DNA of 64,000 bases, taken from positions 992,001 to 1,056,000 of the forward strand of contig NZ_BLLN01000003.1 of NCBI RefSeq assembly GCF_011170125.1, given 5' to 3'. The stretch comes from Streptomyces diastaticus subsp. diastaticus (GTDB lineage Bacteria; Actinomycetota; Actinomycetes; Streptomycetales; Streptomycetaceae). Under the pieces are notes generated by a model, which was not told where the DNA came from, made no database searches, and worked only from the letters and a program-made list of their open reading frames with translations. Positions 26,984 to 36,479 of this stretch are shown one piece after another. Each line of letters starts with the position of its first letter. The first letter of the stretch is position 1. Made by a program: the position numbers and the translations under genes.

Positions 26984-28213
26984 ATGCATGCCTGGCCCGC
27001 TTCCGAGGTCCCCGCCCTGCCCGGCAAGGGTCGCGACCTGAGGATCCACGACACCGTGACCGGGGGGCCGAAGACCCTCACCCCCGGCCCCGTCGCCCGT
27101 CTCTACGTCTGCGGCATCACGCCGTACGACGCGACCCACATGGGTCACGCGGCGACCTACAACGCGTTCGACCTCGTCCAGCGCGTGTGGCTCGACACCA
27201 AGCGTCAGGTGCACTACGTCCAGAACGTCACGGACGTGGACGACCCGCTCCTCGAGCGCGCCGTGCGCGACGGCGTGGAGTGGACCGGCCTGGCCGAGCG
27301 CGAGACGGCCCTCTTCCGCGAGGACATGACCGCGCTCAGGATGATCCCGCCCCGCGACTACATCGGCGCCGTCGAGGCCATACCCCGCATCATCCCGCTG
27401 GTCGAGCGGCTGCGGGACGCGGGCGCCGCCTACGAGCTCGAAGGCGACCTCTACTTCTCCGTCGAGTCCGACCCGCACTTCGGCGAGGTCTCCCACCTCG
27501 ACGCCGCCGCGATGCGCCTGCTCTCCGCCGAGCGGGGCGGCGACCCCGAGCGGCCCGGCAAGAAGAACCCGCTCGACCCGATGCTGTGGATGGCGGCCCG
27601 CGAGGGCGAACCCAGCTGGGACGGCGGCAGCCTCGGCCAGGGCCGGCCCGGCTGGCACATCGAGTGCGTCGCCATCGCCCTGGACCACCTCGGCATGGGA
27701 TTCGACCTCCAGGGCGGCGGCTCGGACCTAATCTTCCCGCACCACGAGATGGGCGCCTCGCACGCCCACGCCGCCACCGGCGAGCACCCCTTCGCACAGG
27801 CCTACGCGCACGCGGGGATGGTCGCGCTGGACGGCGAGAAGATGTCCAAGTCCAAGGGGAACCTGGTCTTCGTCTCCGCGGTGCGCCGCGCCGGCGTCGA
27901 CCCGGCCGCCATCCGCCTCGCCCTCCACGCCCACCACTACCGGGCCGACTGGGAGTGGACCGACGCCACCCTCCAGGAGGCCGTGGCGCGCCTCGCCCGC
28001 TGGCGTGCGGCCGTCTCCCGCCCCGACGGACCGGACGCCTCCGCCGTCGTCGAACAGGTACGCGCGGCCCTCGCCGACGACCTGGACGCGCCCGCCGCCC
28101 TGCGCGCCGTGGACGCCTGGGCCCGCCTCCAGGAGGCCGGGGGCGGTACCGACGAGGGCGCCCCGGGCGTCGTCTCCCGCACCGTGGACGCCCTGCTCGG
28201 CGTGGCACTCTGA
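26984..28213 (+). CDS. mshC: Cysteine:1D-myo-inosityl 2-amino-2-deoxy-alpha-D-glucopyranoside ligase
   Basis: MshC joins cysteine to GlcN-Ins using ATP, the third step of mycothiol synthesis in the cytosol. The 409-residue protein is cysteinyl-tRNA-synthetase-like: the zinc-ligand Cys and HIGH-type motif in [16 protein letters not shown] (about residues 40-55), a [10 protein letters not shown] zinc region, [14 protein letters not shown], and KMSKSKGN near residue 285. The length is typical for MshC and shorter than CysS because the anticodon domain is missing. A hairpin follows, and beyond it lies what seems a decayed copy of this gene's 3' end. Confidence 0.95.
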   Translation: MHAWPASEVPALPGKGRDLRIHDTVTGGPKTLTPGPVARLYVCGITPYDATHMGHAATYNAFDLVQRVWLDTKRQVHYVQNVTDVDDPLLERAVRDGVEWTGLAERETALFREDMTALRMIPPRDYIGAVEAIPRIIPLVERLRDAGAAYELEGDLYFSVESDPHFGEVSHLDAAAMRLLSAERGGDPERPGKKNPLDPMLWMAAREGEPSWDGGSLGQGRPGWHIECVAIALDHLGMGFDLQGGGSDLIFPHHEMGASHAHAATGEHPFAQAYAHAGMVALDGEKMSKSKGNLVFVSAVRRAGVDPAAIRLALHAHHYRADWEWTDATLQEAVARLARWRAAVSRPDGPDASAVVEQVRAALADDLDAPAALRAVDAWARLQEAGGGTDEGAPGVVSRTVDALLGVAL

Positions 28214-28231
28214 ACCCACCAGGCGGCACGA

Positions 28232-28263
28232 AGGGCCTCGCCACGGTGAAGTGGCGGGGCCTT
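28232..28263 (+). terminator. Hairpin after mshC (copy 1 of a duplicated element)
   Basis: About 13 pairs with two G-U pairs join 28232-28244 to 28251-28263 around GGTGAA. A very similar element (same gcacgaagg lead and gccacggtga loop side) recurs at 28746-28785. Confidence 0.7.
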
Positions 28264-28740
28264 CCGCGCGTTCCCGGCGGCTCGTCCGCCGAGGAGAGGC
28301 GCGACGGCCCGGTCGGGAAGGACGGGACGAACGGCCGGGAGACGGCCGCCGTGCCGTCCGGCTCATGGCGGCGACATGCCGGGGCCGGGCCGGAAGCCCG
28401 CCCCCTTCCCCACGTTCCCGAGGCGGGAGTGCCGGCGGGCCTGCCGGCGGAGGCGGGCACCGGGCCGTGACCGGGAGACGGCGCGTGCCCTGGCCCGGAG
28501 TGGTGGAGTGAGGCCGGCCTCCGGGCCGTCGCCCTCGTGCGCGGCCGACGGCCACCGGCAGGCAGGCAGGCTGCCGACCGGGCCGGGGACGCCTCGCGAG
28601 GAGGCCGGCGCCGCTGGACTTCGCGGCAGCCCGCGGCCGGCCTGCCGGGGGCGGGCCAGGGCGCGGCCGTCCGCCGGGTCGCCGACGAACCTTCCGCGAC
28701 AGGAGTGGTGGACGTTCCCCACCGAGCCGTGCTGACCGAT
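28264..28740 (+). pseudogene. Probable decayed tandem copy of the mshC 3' end
   Basis: No intact gene is present. Pieces in shifting plus-strand frames resemble the mshC C-terminus: EAGLRAVALVRG against [20 protein letters not shown] against PDGPDAS, and ADEPSATGVV against TDEGAPGVV just before a stop. Each piece lies about 520-555 bp downstream of its mshC counterpart. The same terminator-like element follows both copies. Frames are broken by indels and stops, so it cannot be functional. The match is by eye and needs an alignment. Confidence 0.5.
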
Positions 28741-28752
28741 CGGGCAGCACGA

Positions 28753-28785
28753 AGGACCCCGCCACGGTGATCGTGGCGGGGCCCT
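28753..28785 (-). terminator. Hairpin downstream of the PAC2 gene (copy 2 of the mshC terminator element)
   Basis: Nine GC-rich pairs (28757-28765 with 28773-28781) plus three outer pairs form a hairpin 35 bases beyond the PAC2 stop. About 40 bp here closely match the element after mshC. It now probably ends transcription of the minus-strand PAC2 gene. Confidence 0.65.
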
Positions 28786-28819
28786 CCCTGGTGGCTCGTG
28801 GCCGGCGGCGCGGGTCCGG

Positions 28820-29917
28820 TCAGTCGCCGGAACCCGGTCGGGAGTCTCCGTCCGGACCGTCGTCGCCCTTGCTCCCGGGGGTATCGCCGTCCGCCCGGCC
28901 GTCCTCGGGGCCGTCCTCCGCGGGGCGCGGCGCCTCCCGGCCCTCGGGGGCGGTGCCCGGGAGCGGGCCGGTGCGCTTGGGGTGCGGCGGCCGGGTGCGG
29001 TCGGGGCCCTCACGCAGGAACGGACCCTCACCCTCGGCGGCCCGCCCGCCGTCGGTGGCGTGGCCGCCGGGACCGCCGCCGTCGCGGCGCCGCAGGTACC
29101 GCTCGAACTCCCGGGCGATGGCCTCGCCCGACGCCTCGGGCAGCTCCGCGGTGTCCCGCGCCTCCTCCAGCGACTGGACGTACTCGGCCACCTCGCTGTC
29201 CTCGGCGGCCAGCTGGTCCACCCCGAGCTGCCAGGCCCGCGCGTCCTCCGCCAGGTCGCCCAGCGGGATGCGCAGGTCCAGTACGTCCTCCAGGCGGTTC
29301 AGCAGGGCGAGCGTCGCCTTCGGGTTGGGCGGCTGCGAGACGTAGTGCGGGACCGCCGCCCACAGGCTCACCGCGGGTACCCCGGCGTGCGTGCACGCCT
29401 CCTGGAGGATGCCGACGATGCCGGTGGGGCCCTCGTAGCGGCTCTCCTCCAGGTTCATCGTGCGGGCCAGGTCCGGGTCGGAGGTGACGCCGCTGACCGG
29501 GACCGGGCGCGTGTGCGGGGTGTCGCCCAGCAGGGCGCCGAGGACGACGACCAGTTCGACGCCGAGCTCGTGGGCGAAGCCCAGCAGTTCGTTGCAGAAC
29601 GAGCGCCAGCGCATGCTGGGTTCGATGCCGCGGACCAGGACCAGGTCACGGGGCTTCTCGCCGCCGATCCGGATCACCGACAGCCGGGTCGTCGGCCAGG
29701 TCACCTTGCGCACCCCGCCGTCCATCCACACCGTGGGGCGGTTGACCTGGAAGTCGTAGTAGTCCTCGGCGTCCAGCGCCGCGAACACCTCGCCCTTCCA
29801 CTCCTGCTCCAGGTGCGCGACCGCGGTGGAGGCGGCGTCGCCGGCGTCGTTCCAGCCTTCGAACGCGGCCACCATGACCGGGTCGACCAGCTCGGGTACC
29901 CCCTCGAGCTCGATCAC
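28820..29917 (-). CDS. PAC2-family protein (proteasome assembly chaperone 2-like fold)
   Basis: The 365-residue protein contains the PAC2 domain in its first 280 residues (MVAAFEGWNDAGDAASTAVAHL, then LVLVRGIEPSMRWRSF and LGALLGDTPHTRPVPV). A 75-residue Gly/Asp/Glu/Pro-rich tail follows and is probably disordered. Eukaryotic PAC2 helps assemble 20S proteasomes. Bacterial relatives are common in actinobacteria but have no proven role; a proteasome lies 20 kb away here, and a link would be speculation. AAGGAGG supports the GTG start at 29917. Decayed DNA lies on both sides. Confidence 0.88.
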   Translation of the reverse strand: MIELEGVPELVDPVMVAAFEGWNDAGDAASTAVAHLEQEWKGEVFAALDAEDYYDFQVNRPTVWMDGGVRKVTWPTTRLSVIRIGGEKPRDLVLVRGIEPSMRWRSFCNELLGFAHELGVELVVVLGALLGDTPHTRPVPVSGVTSDPDLARTMNLEESRYEGPTGIVGILQEACTHAGVPAVSLWAAVPHYVSQPPNPKATLALLNRLEDVLDLRIPLGDLAEDARAWQLGVDQLAAEDSEVAEYVQSLEEARDTAELPEASGEAIAREFERYLRRRDGGGPGGHATDGGRAAEGEGPFLREGPDRTRPPHPKRTGPLPGTAPEGREAPRPAEDGPEDGRADGDTPGSKGDDGPDGDSRPGSGD

Positions 29918-30109
29918 CCAGTGCCTCCTTCCGACGTGCCCTCGCGTACCGGCCCAACCTTACGGCGTCCGCGGGGCCCTTCCGCAGCCCCCTTGTGGGG
30001 CCGCGACGCTCGGAAGACTGCCCAGGTCCGGGCCCGCGCACTCCCCCCGTACGGGGCCGGGCGGCCCGCGGGCGGCGGACCCCGGGCCGGTCCGGCGCAC
30101 TCCCGGAGC

Positions 30110-31148
30110 GCCGGTGGGCGCCTCCCGGCGCACCACCGGCGCGACCTCCTCGGCGGACCGCTCCGGCCGGTCCGGCTGTCCCGCCCGCTCCACGCCGAAG
30201 CCGTGGGCCGCCACCGGCCGAAGCCCGTGGCCGTGGACCGCGCGCCACCCGAGGAGCCTGTCGATGGTCCGCTCGGCGGAGCCGACGCGCTGCGGCCCGT
30301 CCGCCAGCGCCTCCTCGACGGTGCGGAAGGGTGAGTCGGGCCGGGCCACCCCAGCACGGGTCTGGGAGCCCCACCGGGTCTGGACGTCGTGGACGCCCCG
30401 GCACGGACCCCCGCCGCGTCCGTGCCGGCGATCAGCGGGCCGCCGGAGCCCGCTCCCCGTGGGAGCCCGCCGGGTCGTGGCCGTACGCCTCGATCCGCTC
30501 GCGGTACCGGCGGATCAGGGCCGCGTACGCCCTTCTCGGCGGAGGGCGTCGGCGGTGAAGAGCGGATCACCGTGGAGCGCGGCCACGCGGGGACGGGGGA
30601 CGGTGGCCGAGCCGTGCCGGACCCGGGGCGGTGCGGCGGAGGGCCGCGGCACCGTCGCCACGTCGTTCAGCGGGGCGCGGGACTCGCCCGGCCGGCCGAC
30701 GTGCTCCCCCGGCCGGAGCCGGCGCGACAGCGCGTCCTCCTCCCGCTGGAGGCCCCACGCCGTTCCGCCTCCGGGCCGAAGTGGGCGAGGTGGGTGCGCG
30801 TCCGCGCCCTTGCCGACGGCCGGTGCGCGATCCGGAGCCGGAGAGCTGGTCGAGGGTGGCGGGGCCCTCCGCGACCCGGACCGGGTCCAGGGCGGAGAGG
30901 GCGGTGACCCCGGCCGGCGGGCGGACGGGGCAGGTTCGGGCGGGCGAGCGCGCCGACGGGGACGGGGGGGAGAGGAACGGTCCGGTGGGCCGTTCACCGT
31001 CCGCGAACGCGTCCACGCCGAGGCGTCCGGCCCGTCCGGCTGGGCCCGGCACGTCGCCGAAGCGGTCGGCGGGCGCGGAGGCGTGCCCGGTGGCCGGGTG
31101 CCGGCCGTGGCCGATGAGGGAGAGCACCCGCAGTCCCAGTGTGCCCAA
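30110..31148 (-). pseudogene. Frameshifted LLM-class flavin-dependent oxidoreductase remnant
   Basis: Pieces of a luciferase-like (CE1758-type) oxidoreductase appear in order on the minus strand but in different frames. They are LGLRVLSLIGHGRHPATGHA (near 31140), GRLGVDAFADGERPTGPFLS, GVTALSALDPVRVAEGPATLDQLS, HGDPLFTADALRREG ending in a stop near 30520, YAALIRRYRERIEAYGHDPA in another frame, and finally RTIDRLLGWRAVHGHGL with EEVAPVVRREAP near 30130. Several indels separate them, so no full product is possible. The fragments cover nearly the whole usual length of about 340 residues. Confidence 0.75.
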
Positions 31149-31221
31149 CCGGCGCCCGGGTGCCGCGGTGGTGCGGCGGACGAAGCACCCGCCACACCAC
31201 CGCGCCCGCGCCGGGCCGCCG

Positions 31222-32832
31222 TCAGCTCCGGCGGTCCGCCAGCAGCTTGGCCACGTCGTCGCGGACCTCGGGGGTGTCGAGCCCGCGCACGGTGAGCGTG
31301 GTGCGGCGGCGCAGCACGTCCTCGGCCGTCTCGGCCCACTCGCGGTCGCGGGCGTAGACGACCTGCGCCCGGATCTCCGGGGCGTCCGGGTGGACGCGCT
31401 CGGCCAGCGACGGGTCCTCGTTGGCCAGTCGGGCGATGTCGAAGGCGAGCGAACCGTAGTGGGTCGCCAGGTGGCGGGCGGTGTCGGGGGCCATCCGGGG
31501 CCCGGGTGCGGGCCCGTCGACCAGCAGCCGGTGCGCGACCGCCTGCGGGTTGGCGATGCCCGGCAGGGGCATCCGGGGCAGGCTGCGCATCGGCTCCATG
31601 TCGTCGGTCAGCGGGCGGCCCGGGAGCTTGGCCAGCTTGTCGATGACGGTGCGGCCGATGTGCCGGAAGGTGGTCCACTTGCCGCCGGCCACCGAGAGCA
31701 TTCCGCCGGGACCCTCGCTGACCACCGTCTCCCGCTTGGCCTTGGAGGTGTCGCCGGGCCCGCCGGGCAGCACCCGCAGACCGGCGAACGAGTAGGTGAT
31801 GAGGTCCCGGGAGAGCTGCTGGTCACGGACGGAGAAGGCGGCCTCGTCGAGGATCTGCGTGACGTCCTGGTCGGTGACCGAGACGTCGCGCGGGTCGCCC
31901 TCGTACTCCTCGTCGGTGGTGCCGAGCAGGAGCATGTCCTCCCAGGGCAGCGCGAAGGTGATGCGGTACTTGTCGATCGGGGTGGCGAGCGCGGCCTTCC
32001 AGGGGGAGGTGCGGCGCAGCACCAGGTGGGCGCCCTTGGAGAGGCGGACCGAGGGGGCGGCCGCCTTGTCCTCCATGGCGCGCAGGTGGTCGGTCCAGGG
32101 GCCGGTGGCGTTGAGGACGAGGCGGGCGTCGACGCCGAACTCGGTGCCGTCCAGGCGGTCCCGCAGCTCGGCGCCGGTGACCCGGCCGCGGGTGAAGCGC
32201 AGGCCGGTGACCTCGGCGTGGTTCAGCACCTCGGTGCCCGCGTCGACGGCCGCGCGGACCGTCATCAGCGCCATCCGGGCGTCGTTCATCTGGTCGTCGC
32301 CGTAGACGGCGACCGCGCGCAGCCCGTCGGTGCGCAGCTCCGGCACGTCGCGGCGGGCCCGCTCGGGGCTGATCACGTGGCCGACGCCGTCGCCGAAGGC
32401 GGAGAGCGCGGAGTACGCGAAGACACCCGCGCCCAGCTTGGCGGCGCCGTGCGGGCCGCCCTTGTAGACGGGCAGGTAGAAGGTGAGCGGGCGGGCCAGG
32501 TGCGGGGCGACCTGCTTGGAGACGGCGCGCCGCTCGAAGTGGTTCTCCGCGACCAGTTTGACCGCGCCGGTCTGGAGGTAGCGCAGGCCGCCGTGGAGCA
32601 GCTTGGAGGAGGCCGACGAGGTGGCTCCGGCGAAGTCCCCCGCGTCGACCAGGGCGACCCTGAGGCCGGACTGCGCGGCGTGCCAGGCGGTGGAGATGCC
32701 CAGGATGCCGCCGCCGATCACCAGGAGGTCGTAGGTCGCCCGGGACAGCTGGTCCCGGGTCTCGGCCCGGCCCGGGTTGGGGCCGGCTGCCGGGTGCGTC
32801 CCGAGGGCCGGGACGCTGTGCGGGGTGGTCAT
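31222..32832 (-). CDS. glpD: Glycerol-3-phosphate dehydrogenase (FAD)
   Basis: The enzyme oxidises sn-glycerol 3-phosphate to dihydroxyacetone phosphate at the membrane and passes electrons to quinone. The 536-residue protein has the FAD motif DLLVIGGGILGISTAWHAAQSG near residues 35-55 and the GlpD signatures SSASSKLLHGGLRYLQ and GGKWTTFRHIGRTV. The C-terminal DAO_C domain includes VYARDREWAETAEDVLRRRT. GAGGAGC precedes the ATG. It is the last gene of the glpF-glpK-glpD run controlled by GylR. Confidence 0.95.
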   Translation of the reverse strand: MTTPHSVPALGTHPAAGPNPGRAETRDQLSRATYDLLVIGGGILGISTAWHAAQSGLRVALVDAGDFAGATSSASSKLLHGGLRYLQTGAVKLVAENHFERRAVSKQVAPHLARPLTFYLPVYKGGPHGAAKLGAGVFAYSALSAFGDGVGHVISPERARRDVPELRTDGLRAVAVYGDDQMNDARMALMTVRAAVDAGTEVLNHAEVTGLRFTRGRVTGAELRDRLDGTEFGVDARLVLNATGPWTDHLRAMEDKAAAPSVRLSKGAHLVLRRTSPWKAALATPIDKYRITFALPWEDMLLLGTTDEEYEGDPRDVSVTDQDVTQILDEAAFSVRDQQLSRDLITYSFAGLRVLPGGPGDTSKAKRETVVSEGPGGMLSVAGGKWTTFRHIGRTVIDKLAKLPGRPLTDDMEPMRSLPRMPLPGIANPQAVAHRLLVDGPAPGPRMAPDTARHLATHYGSLAFDIARLANEDPSLAERVHPDAPEIRAQVVYARDREWAETAEDVLRRRTTLTVRGLDTPEVRDDVAKLLADRRS

Positions 32833-32894
32833 GACGTGCTCCTCATCGGTGTGTCCGGGGGGCCGCGCGTGGGGCGGCCCCCCGGGGTGGTGCG

Positions 32895-34436
32895 TCAGTT
32901 CTCTTCGTCGTCGAGCCAGTCGAAGGTGCGCTCGACGGCCTTGAGCCACTTGCGGTACTCGTGGTCGCGGACCTCGGGGTCCATGTCCGGGGTCCACTCG
33001 GCCGCCCGGCGCCAGTTGGCGCGCAGGGTGTCGGTGTCGGGCCAGAAGCCGACCGCGAGGCCGGCCGCGTAGGCGGCGCCCAGGCACGTGGTCTCGGCCA
33101 CCATCGGGCGGACCACCGGGGCGTCGACGAAGTTGGCCATGGTCTGCATGAGCAGGTTGTTGGAGGTCATGCCGCCGTCGACCTTGAGCGAGGTCAGCTC
33201 GACGCCGGAGTCCTTGGTCATGGCGTCGGTGATCTCGCGGGTCTGCCAGGCGGTCGCCTCCAGCACGGCCCGGGCGATGTGCGCCTTGGTCACGTACCGG
33301 GTCAGGCCCGCGATGACGCCGCGGGCGTCCGGCCGCCAGTAGGGGGCGAAGAGACCCGAGAAGGCGGGGACGAAGTAGGCGCCGCCGTTGTCCTCGACCG
33401 AGGAGGCCAGCGTCTCGATCTCGGCGGCGGAGTTGATCAGCCCCATCTGGTCGCGCATCCACTGGACGAGCGAGCCGGTGACGGCGATCGACCCTTCCAG
33501 GGCGTAGACCGGGTCCTGGTCGCCGATGCGGTAGCCGACGGTGGTCAGCAGCCCCGAGTAGGAGTTGATGATCTTCTCGCCGGTGTTCATCAGCATGAAC
33601 GTGCCGGTGCCGTACGTCGACTTGGCCTCGCCCTCGGCGAAACAGGTCTGGCCGAAGAGGGCCGCCTGCTGGTCGCCGAGCGCGGAGGCGACGGGGATGC
33701 CGCCGAGCAGCTCGCCGAGGCGGCCGCCGCTGACCTCGCCGTAGACCTCGGCGGAGGAGCGGATCTCGGGCAGCACCTCGGTGGGCACGCCGATCGACGA
33801 GCAGATCCGCTCGTCCCACTCCATGCGGTGCAGGTTCATCAGCATGGTGCGCGAGGCGTTGGTGACGTCGGTGACGTGGACGCCGCCCTCGGTACCGCCG
33901 GTGAGGTTCCAGATGACCCAGGAGTCCATGGTGCCGAAGAGGATGTCCCCGGCCTCGGCGCGCTCGCGCAGCCCCTCGACGTTGTCGAGCAGCCAGCGGG
34001 CCTTGGGCCCGGCGAAGTACGAGGCGAGCGGCAGGCCGGTCTCGCGGCGGAAGCGGTCCTTGCCGACGTTGCGGCCGAGATCGCGGCAGAGCGCGTCGGT
34101 GCGGGTGTCCTGCCAGACGATGGCGTTGTGGACCGGCTCTCCGGTGTGCCGGTCCCACAGCAGCGTCGTCTCACGCTGGTTGGTGATGCCGATGGCCTTG
34201 ATGTCCTCGCGGGTGATCTCGGCCTTGGCGACGGCTCCGGCGACCACCTCCTGGACGTTGGTCCAGATCTCGGCGGCGTCGTGCTCGACCCAGCCCGGCT
34301 TGGGGAAGATCTGCTCGTGTTCCTTCTGGTCCACGGCGACGATCCGGCCGTCCCGGTCGAAGATGATGCAGCGGCTCGACGTGGTCCCCTGGTCGATCGC
34401 GGCGATGAAGGGGCCTGCGGTGTGTGCGTCGGTCAC
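32895..34436 (-). CDS. glpK: Glycerol kinase
   Basis: The 513-residue FGGY-family kinase phosphorylates glycerol to glycerol 3-phosphate. Visible signatures are [19 protein letters not shown] near the start, [43 protein letters not shown] and the FGGY consensus region [25 protein letters not shown] lies before the GTG start at 34436. It sits 62 bp upstream of glpD and 80 bp downstream of glpF, so the three form one operon. Confidence 0.96.
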   Translation of the reverse strand: MTDAHTAGPFIAAIDQGTTSSRCIIFDRDGRIVAVDQKEHEQIFPKPGWVEHDAAEIWTNVQEVVAGAVAKAEITREDIKAIGITNQRETTLLWDRHTGEPVHNAIVWQDTRTDALCRDLGRNVGKDRFRRETGLPLASYFAGPKARWLLDNVEGLRERAEAGDILFGTMDSWVIWNLTGGTEGGVHVTDVTNASRTMLMNLHRMEWDERICSSIGVPTEVLPEIRSSAEVYGEVSGGRLGELLGGIPVASALGDQQAALFGQTCFAEGEAKSTYGTGTFMLMNTGEKIINSYSGLLTTVGYRIGDQDPVYALEGSIAVTGSLVQWMRDQMGLINSAAEIETLASSVEDNGGAYFVPAFSGLFAPYWRPDARGVIAGLTRYVTKAHIARAVLEATAWQTREITDAMTKDSGVELTSLKVDGGMTSNNLLMQTMANFVDAPVVRPMVAETTCLGAAYAAGLAVGFWPDTDTLRANWRRAAEWTPDMDPEVRDHEYRKWLKAVERTFDWLDDEEN

Positions 34437-34516
34437 GGTGTGCTCCTGCTCAGCGAAGTGCGGTGGCGGGTCGGTGCGGGTGGCCCGGGCGGGGTACGGC
34501 CGCCCGGGCCCGCCGG

Positions 34517-35287
34517 TCAGGCGAACCCCAGTTGGTAGATGCCGCCGGCGAGGGCGCCGCCGAGCAGCGGTCCCGCCACCGGAATCCAGGCATACTCCCA
34601 GGCGGAGCCGCCCTTGTTCGGCAGCGGCAGCACCGCGTGCACCAGCCGGGGGCCGAGGTCGCGGACCGGGTTGATCGCGTACCCCGTGGGGCCGCCGAGA
34701 GACAGGCCGATGCCGACCACGACCAGAGCGGTGATGAGCGCGCCGAGGACGCCGAGGCCGTTGCCCTCGTCGTTGAGCCCCTGGGTCAGGATCGCCAGCA
34801 CCAGCACGGTGGTGGCGATGATCTCGGTGCTGAGGTTCTGCACGGTGTCGCGGATCTGCGCGGTGGTGGAGAAGACGCCGAGGACCGGGCCGGGCGCGTC
34901 CTTCGGGGCGGCGGCCGCCTCCGCGAGCACGGCCTCGTCCTTGAGGTGCGCCTGGAAGTGGCCGTAGTACGCCAGCCAGACGAGGGCGGCGCCGATCATC
35001 GCGCCCAGCAGCTGAGAACCCAGGTAGAGGGGGACGTCCGACCACGCGGTGCCGCCCTCTATCGCCAGGCCTATGGTCACGGCCGGGTTCAGGTGGGCGC
35101 CGGAGACCCCGGAGGAGAGGTAGGCACCGGTGAGGACGGCGAAGCCCCAGCCGAAGGACACCGTGAGCCAGCCGGCGTCCTTCGCCTTGGAACCCTTGAG
35201 CGTGACGGCGGCGCAGACGCCGACGCCGAGCAGGATGAGTACGGCGGTACCGATCGTCTCGCCGATGAAGATGTTGGAGCTGGACAC
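34517..35287 (-). CDS. glpF: Glycerol facilitator, MIP/aquaglyceroporin
   Basis: The 256-residue channel has six hydrophobic helices and two half-helix loops. The first carries the usual NPA ([12 protein letters not shown]); the second reads [11 protein letters not shown], so alanine is replaced by valine while the aquaglyceroporin Arg-Asp pair is kept. It lets glycerol diffuse across the membrane for GlpK to trap. A GTG start at 35287 follows AAGGAG. It is the first structural gene after gylR, separated by a 390-bp promoter region. Confidence 0.94.
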   Translation of the reverse strand: MSSSNIFIGETIGTAVLILLGVGVCAAVTLKGSKAKDAGWLTVSFGWGFAVLTGAYLSSGVSGAHLNPAVTIGLAIEGGTAWSDVPLYLGSQLLGAMIGAALVWLAYYGHFQAHLKDEAVLAEAAAAPKDAPGPVLGVFSTTAQIRDTVQNLSTEIIATTVLVLAILTQGLNDEGNGLGVLGALITALVVVGIGLSLGGPTGYAINPVRDLGPRLVHAVLPLPNKGGSAWEYAWIPVAGPLLGGALAGGIYQLGFA

Positions 35288-35677
35288 CCGCGACTCCTTC
35301 GTCCTTCGTCCAGATGGACACCGCGCGTGCCGCTCCGCCGGGTCCCGCCGGCCGGACACGTCCGCGGTGCGGGGGCGTGTTCTGGTCGGCTCACTCCACA
35401 CCGTAACGCGTATTCGTCGTTAGGTGTTCGACAATGCCGACCGTGGAACGGCAGTGTTCCGCCCGCGTGCGCACTCAGTCAAGGTCCTGTGCCGCAAAGC
35501 TCCCCAGGATTCGGGCGCCGGAACCGCGCGGGCGGGCAGCGGGTGTGACGTGCGCCTCGTCACGGGCGCGACAAAAAGCCCGGCCGGGGCGGGAACGCCG
35601 CGCATCGGCCGGGAAGGTGTGGAAAAGGGGCAAAGGCGGAAGGCGCTGGCGCCGCCCGGCCGGTGGGGCCCGCCGGG
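35288..35677 (-). promoter_or_regulatory. 390-bp gylR-glpF intergenic promoter region
   Basis: No gene is visible. The right part (about 35560-35640) is moderately AT-richer. The stretch 35426-35460 holds a 17-base element shared with the gylR promoter and an inverted GGAAC/GTTCC pair. The glpFKD promoter should lie between there and the glpF ribosome site. Confidence 0.55.
35426..35460. promoter_or_regulatory. Candidate GylR operator upstream of glpF
   Basis: GTTCGACAATGCCGACC (35426-35442) matches the element upstream of gylR at 14 of 17 positions. GGAAC-ggcagt-GTTCC (35445-35460) is an adjacent inverted repeat. The position is 139 bp upstream of the glpF start. Confidence 0.65.
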
Positions 35678-36442
35678 TCAGAACCGCCCGGCGCCCAGAT
35701 CCCGCGAGACGGCCCGGGCGCAGTCGCGCACCGCCGTCACCAGCTCGGTGCGCAGCGTGCCGTCCGGGCAGAGCCGCTCCACGGGGCCCGTGACGCCGAC
35801 CGCTCCCACCGGCATCCGGCGCCGGTCGTGGATGGGTGCCGCCAGCGAGGCCACGCCCTCCCAGGTCTCCTCCTGGTCGCTGGCCCACCCGCGCGCCCGG
35901 GTCAGGTCCAGCGCCTCCTCGAAGGCGGTGGGCTCGGTGACGGTGCGGCCGGTGAGCGGTCCGCGCTCGCACTCCAGGACCTCGCTGTGGGCCACCGGGT
36001 CGAAGGCGCAGAGCACCTTGCCGAGGGCCGTGGAGTGCAGCGGGTGCATGGCGCCCACCTCCAGGACCTGCCGCGAGTCGTCCGGCCGGAAGACGTGGTG
36101 CACGATCAGTACGCCCTGCTGGTGCAGCACCCCGAGGTAGACCGCCTCGCCGCTGGAGCGGGCCAGGTCGTCCGTCCAGACCAGCGCGCGGGCCCGCAGC
36201 TCGTGCACGTCCAGGTAGCTGTTGCCCAGGCGCAGCAGCTCCGCGCCGAGCTGGTAGCGGCCCGAGGCCGGTTCCTGCTCGACGAAGCCCTCCGCCTGGA
36301 GGGTGCGCAGGATGCCGTGGGCCGTGCCCTTGGCGAGGCCGAGCGTCGAGGCGATGTCGGAGAGCCCGAGCCGCCGCTCACCCCCCGCCAGCAGCCGCAG
36401 CATCGCCGCGGCCCGCTCCAGCGACTGGATGTTCCGTGCCAT
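35678..36442 (-). CDS. gylR: IclR-family glycerol operon regulator
   Basis: The 254-residue protein has an IclR winged helix at the N-terminus (SLERAAAMLRLLAGGERRLGLSDIASTLGLAKGTAHGILRTL). The C-terminal effector domain includes HPLHSTALGKVLCAF and VASLAAPIHDRRRMPVGAVGVTG. In S. coelicolor GylR represses the glycerol operon and itself and is relieved by glycerol 3-phosphate; the same gene order supports that role here. GGAAGGGA precedes the ATG. A shared 17-bp element lies upstream of both gylR and glpF. Confidence 0.93.
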   Translation of the reverse strand: MARNIQSLERAAAMLRLLAGGERRLGLSDIASTLGLAKGTAHGILRTLQAEGFVEQEPASGRYQLGAELLRLGNSYLDVHELRARALVWTDDLARSSGEAVYLGVLHQQGVLIVHHVFRPDDSRQVLEVGAMHPLHSTALGKVLCAFDPVAHSEVLECERGPLTGRTVTEPTAFEEALDLTRARGWASDQEETWEGVASLAAPIHDRRRMPVGAVGVTGPVERLCPDGTLRTELVTAVRDCARAVSRDLGAGRF

Positions 36443-36479
36443 CCGTGGTCCCTTCCTGAGGCCGTGTGCCGATGCGGCC

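Noticed and set aside
30389..30907. Plus-strand open frames opposite the LLM remnant
   Set aside because: They lack domains and ribosome sites, while the minus strand shows ordered family motifs.
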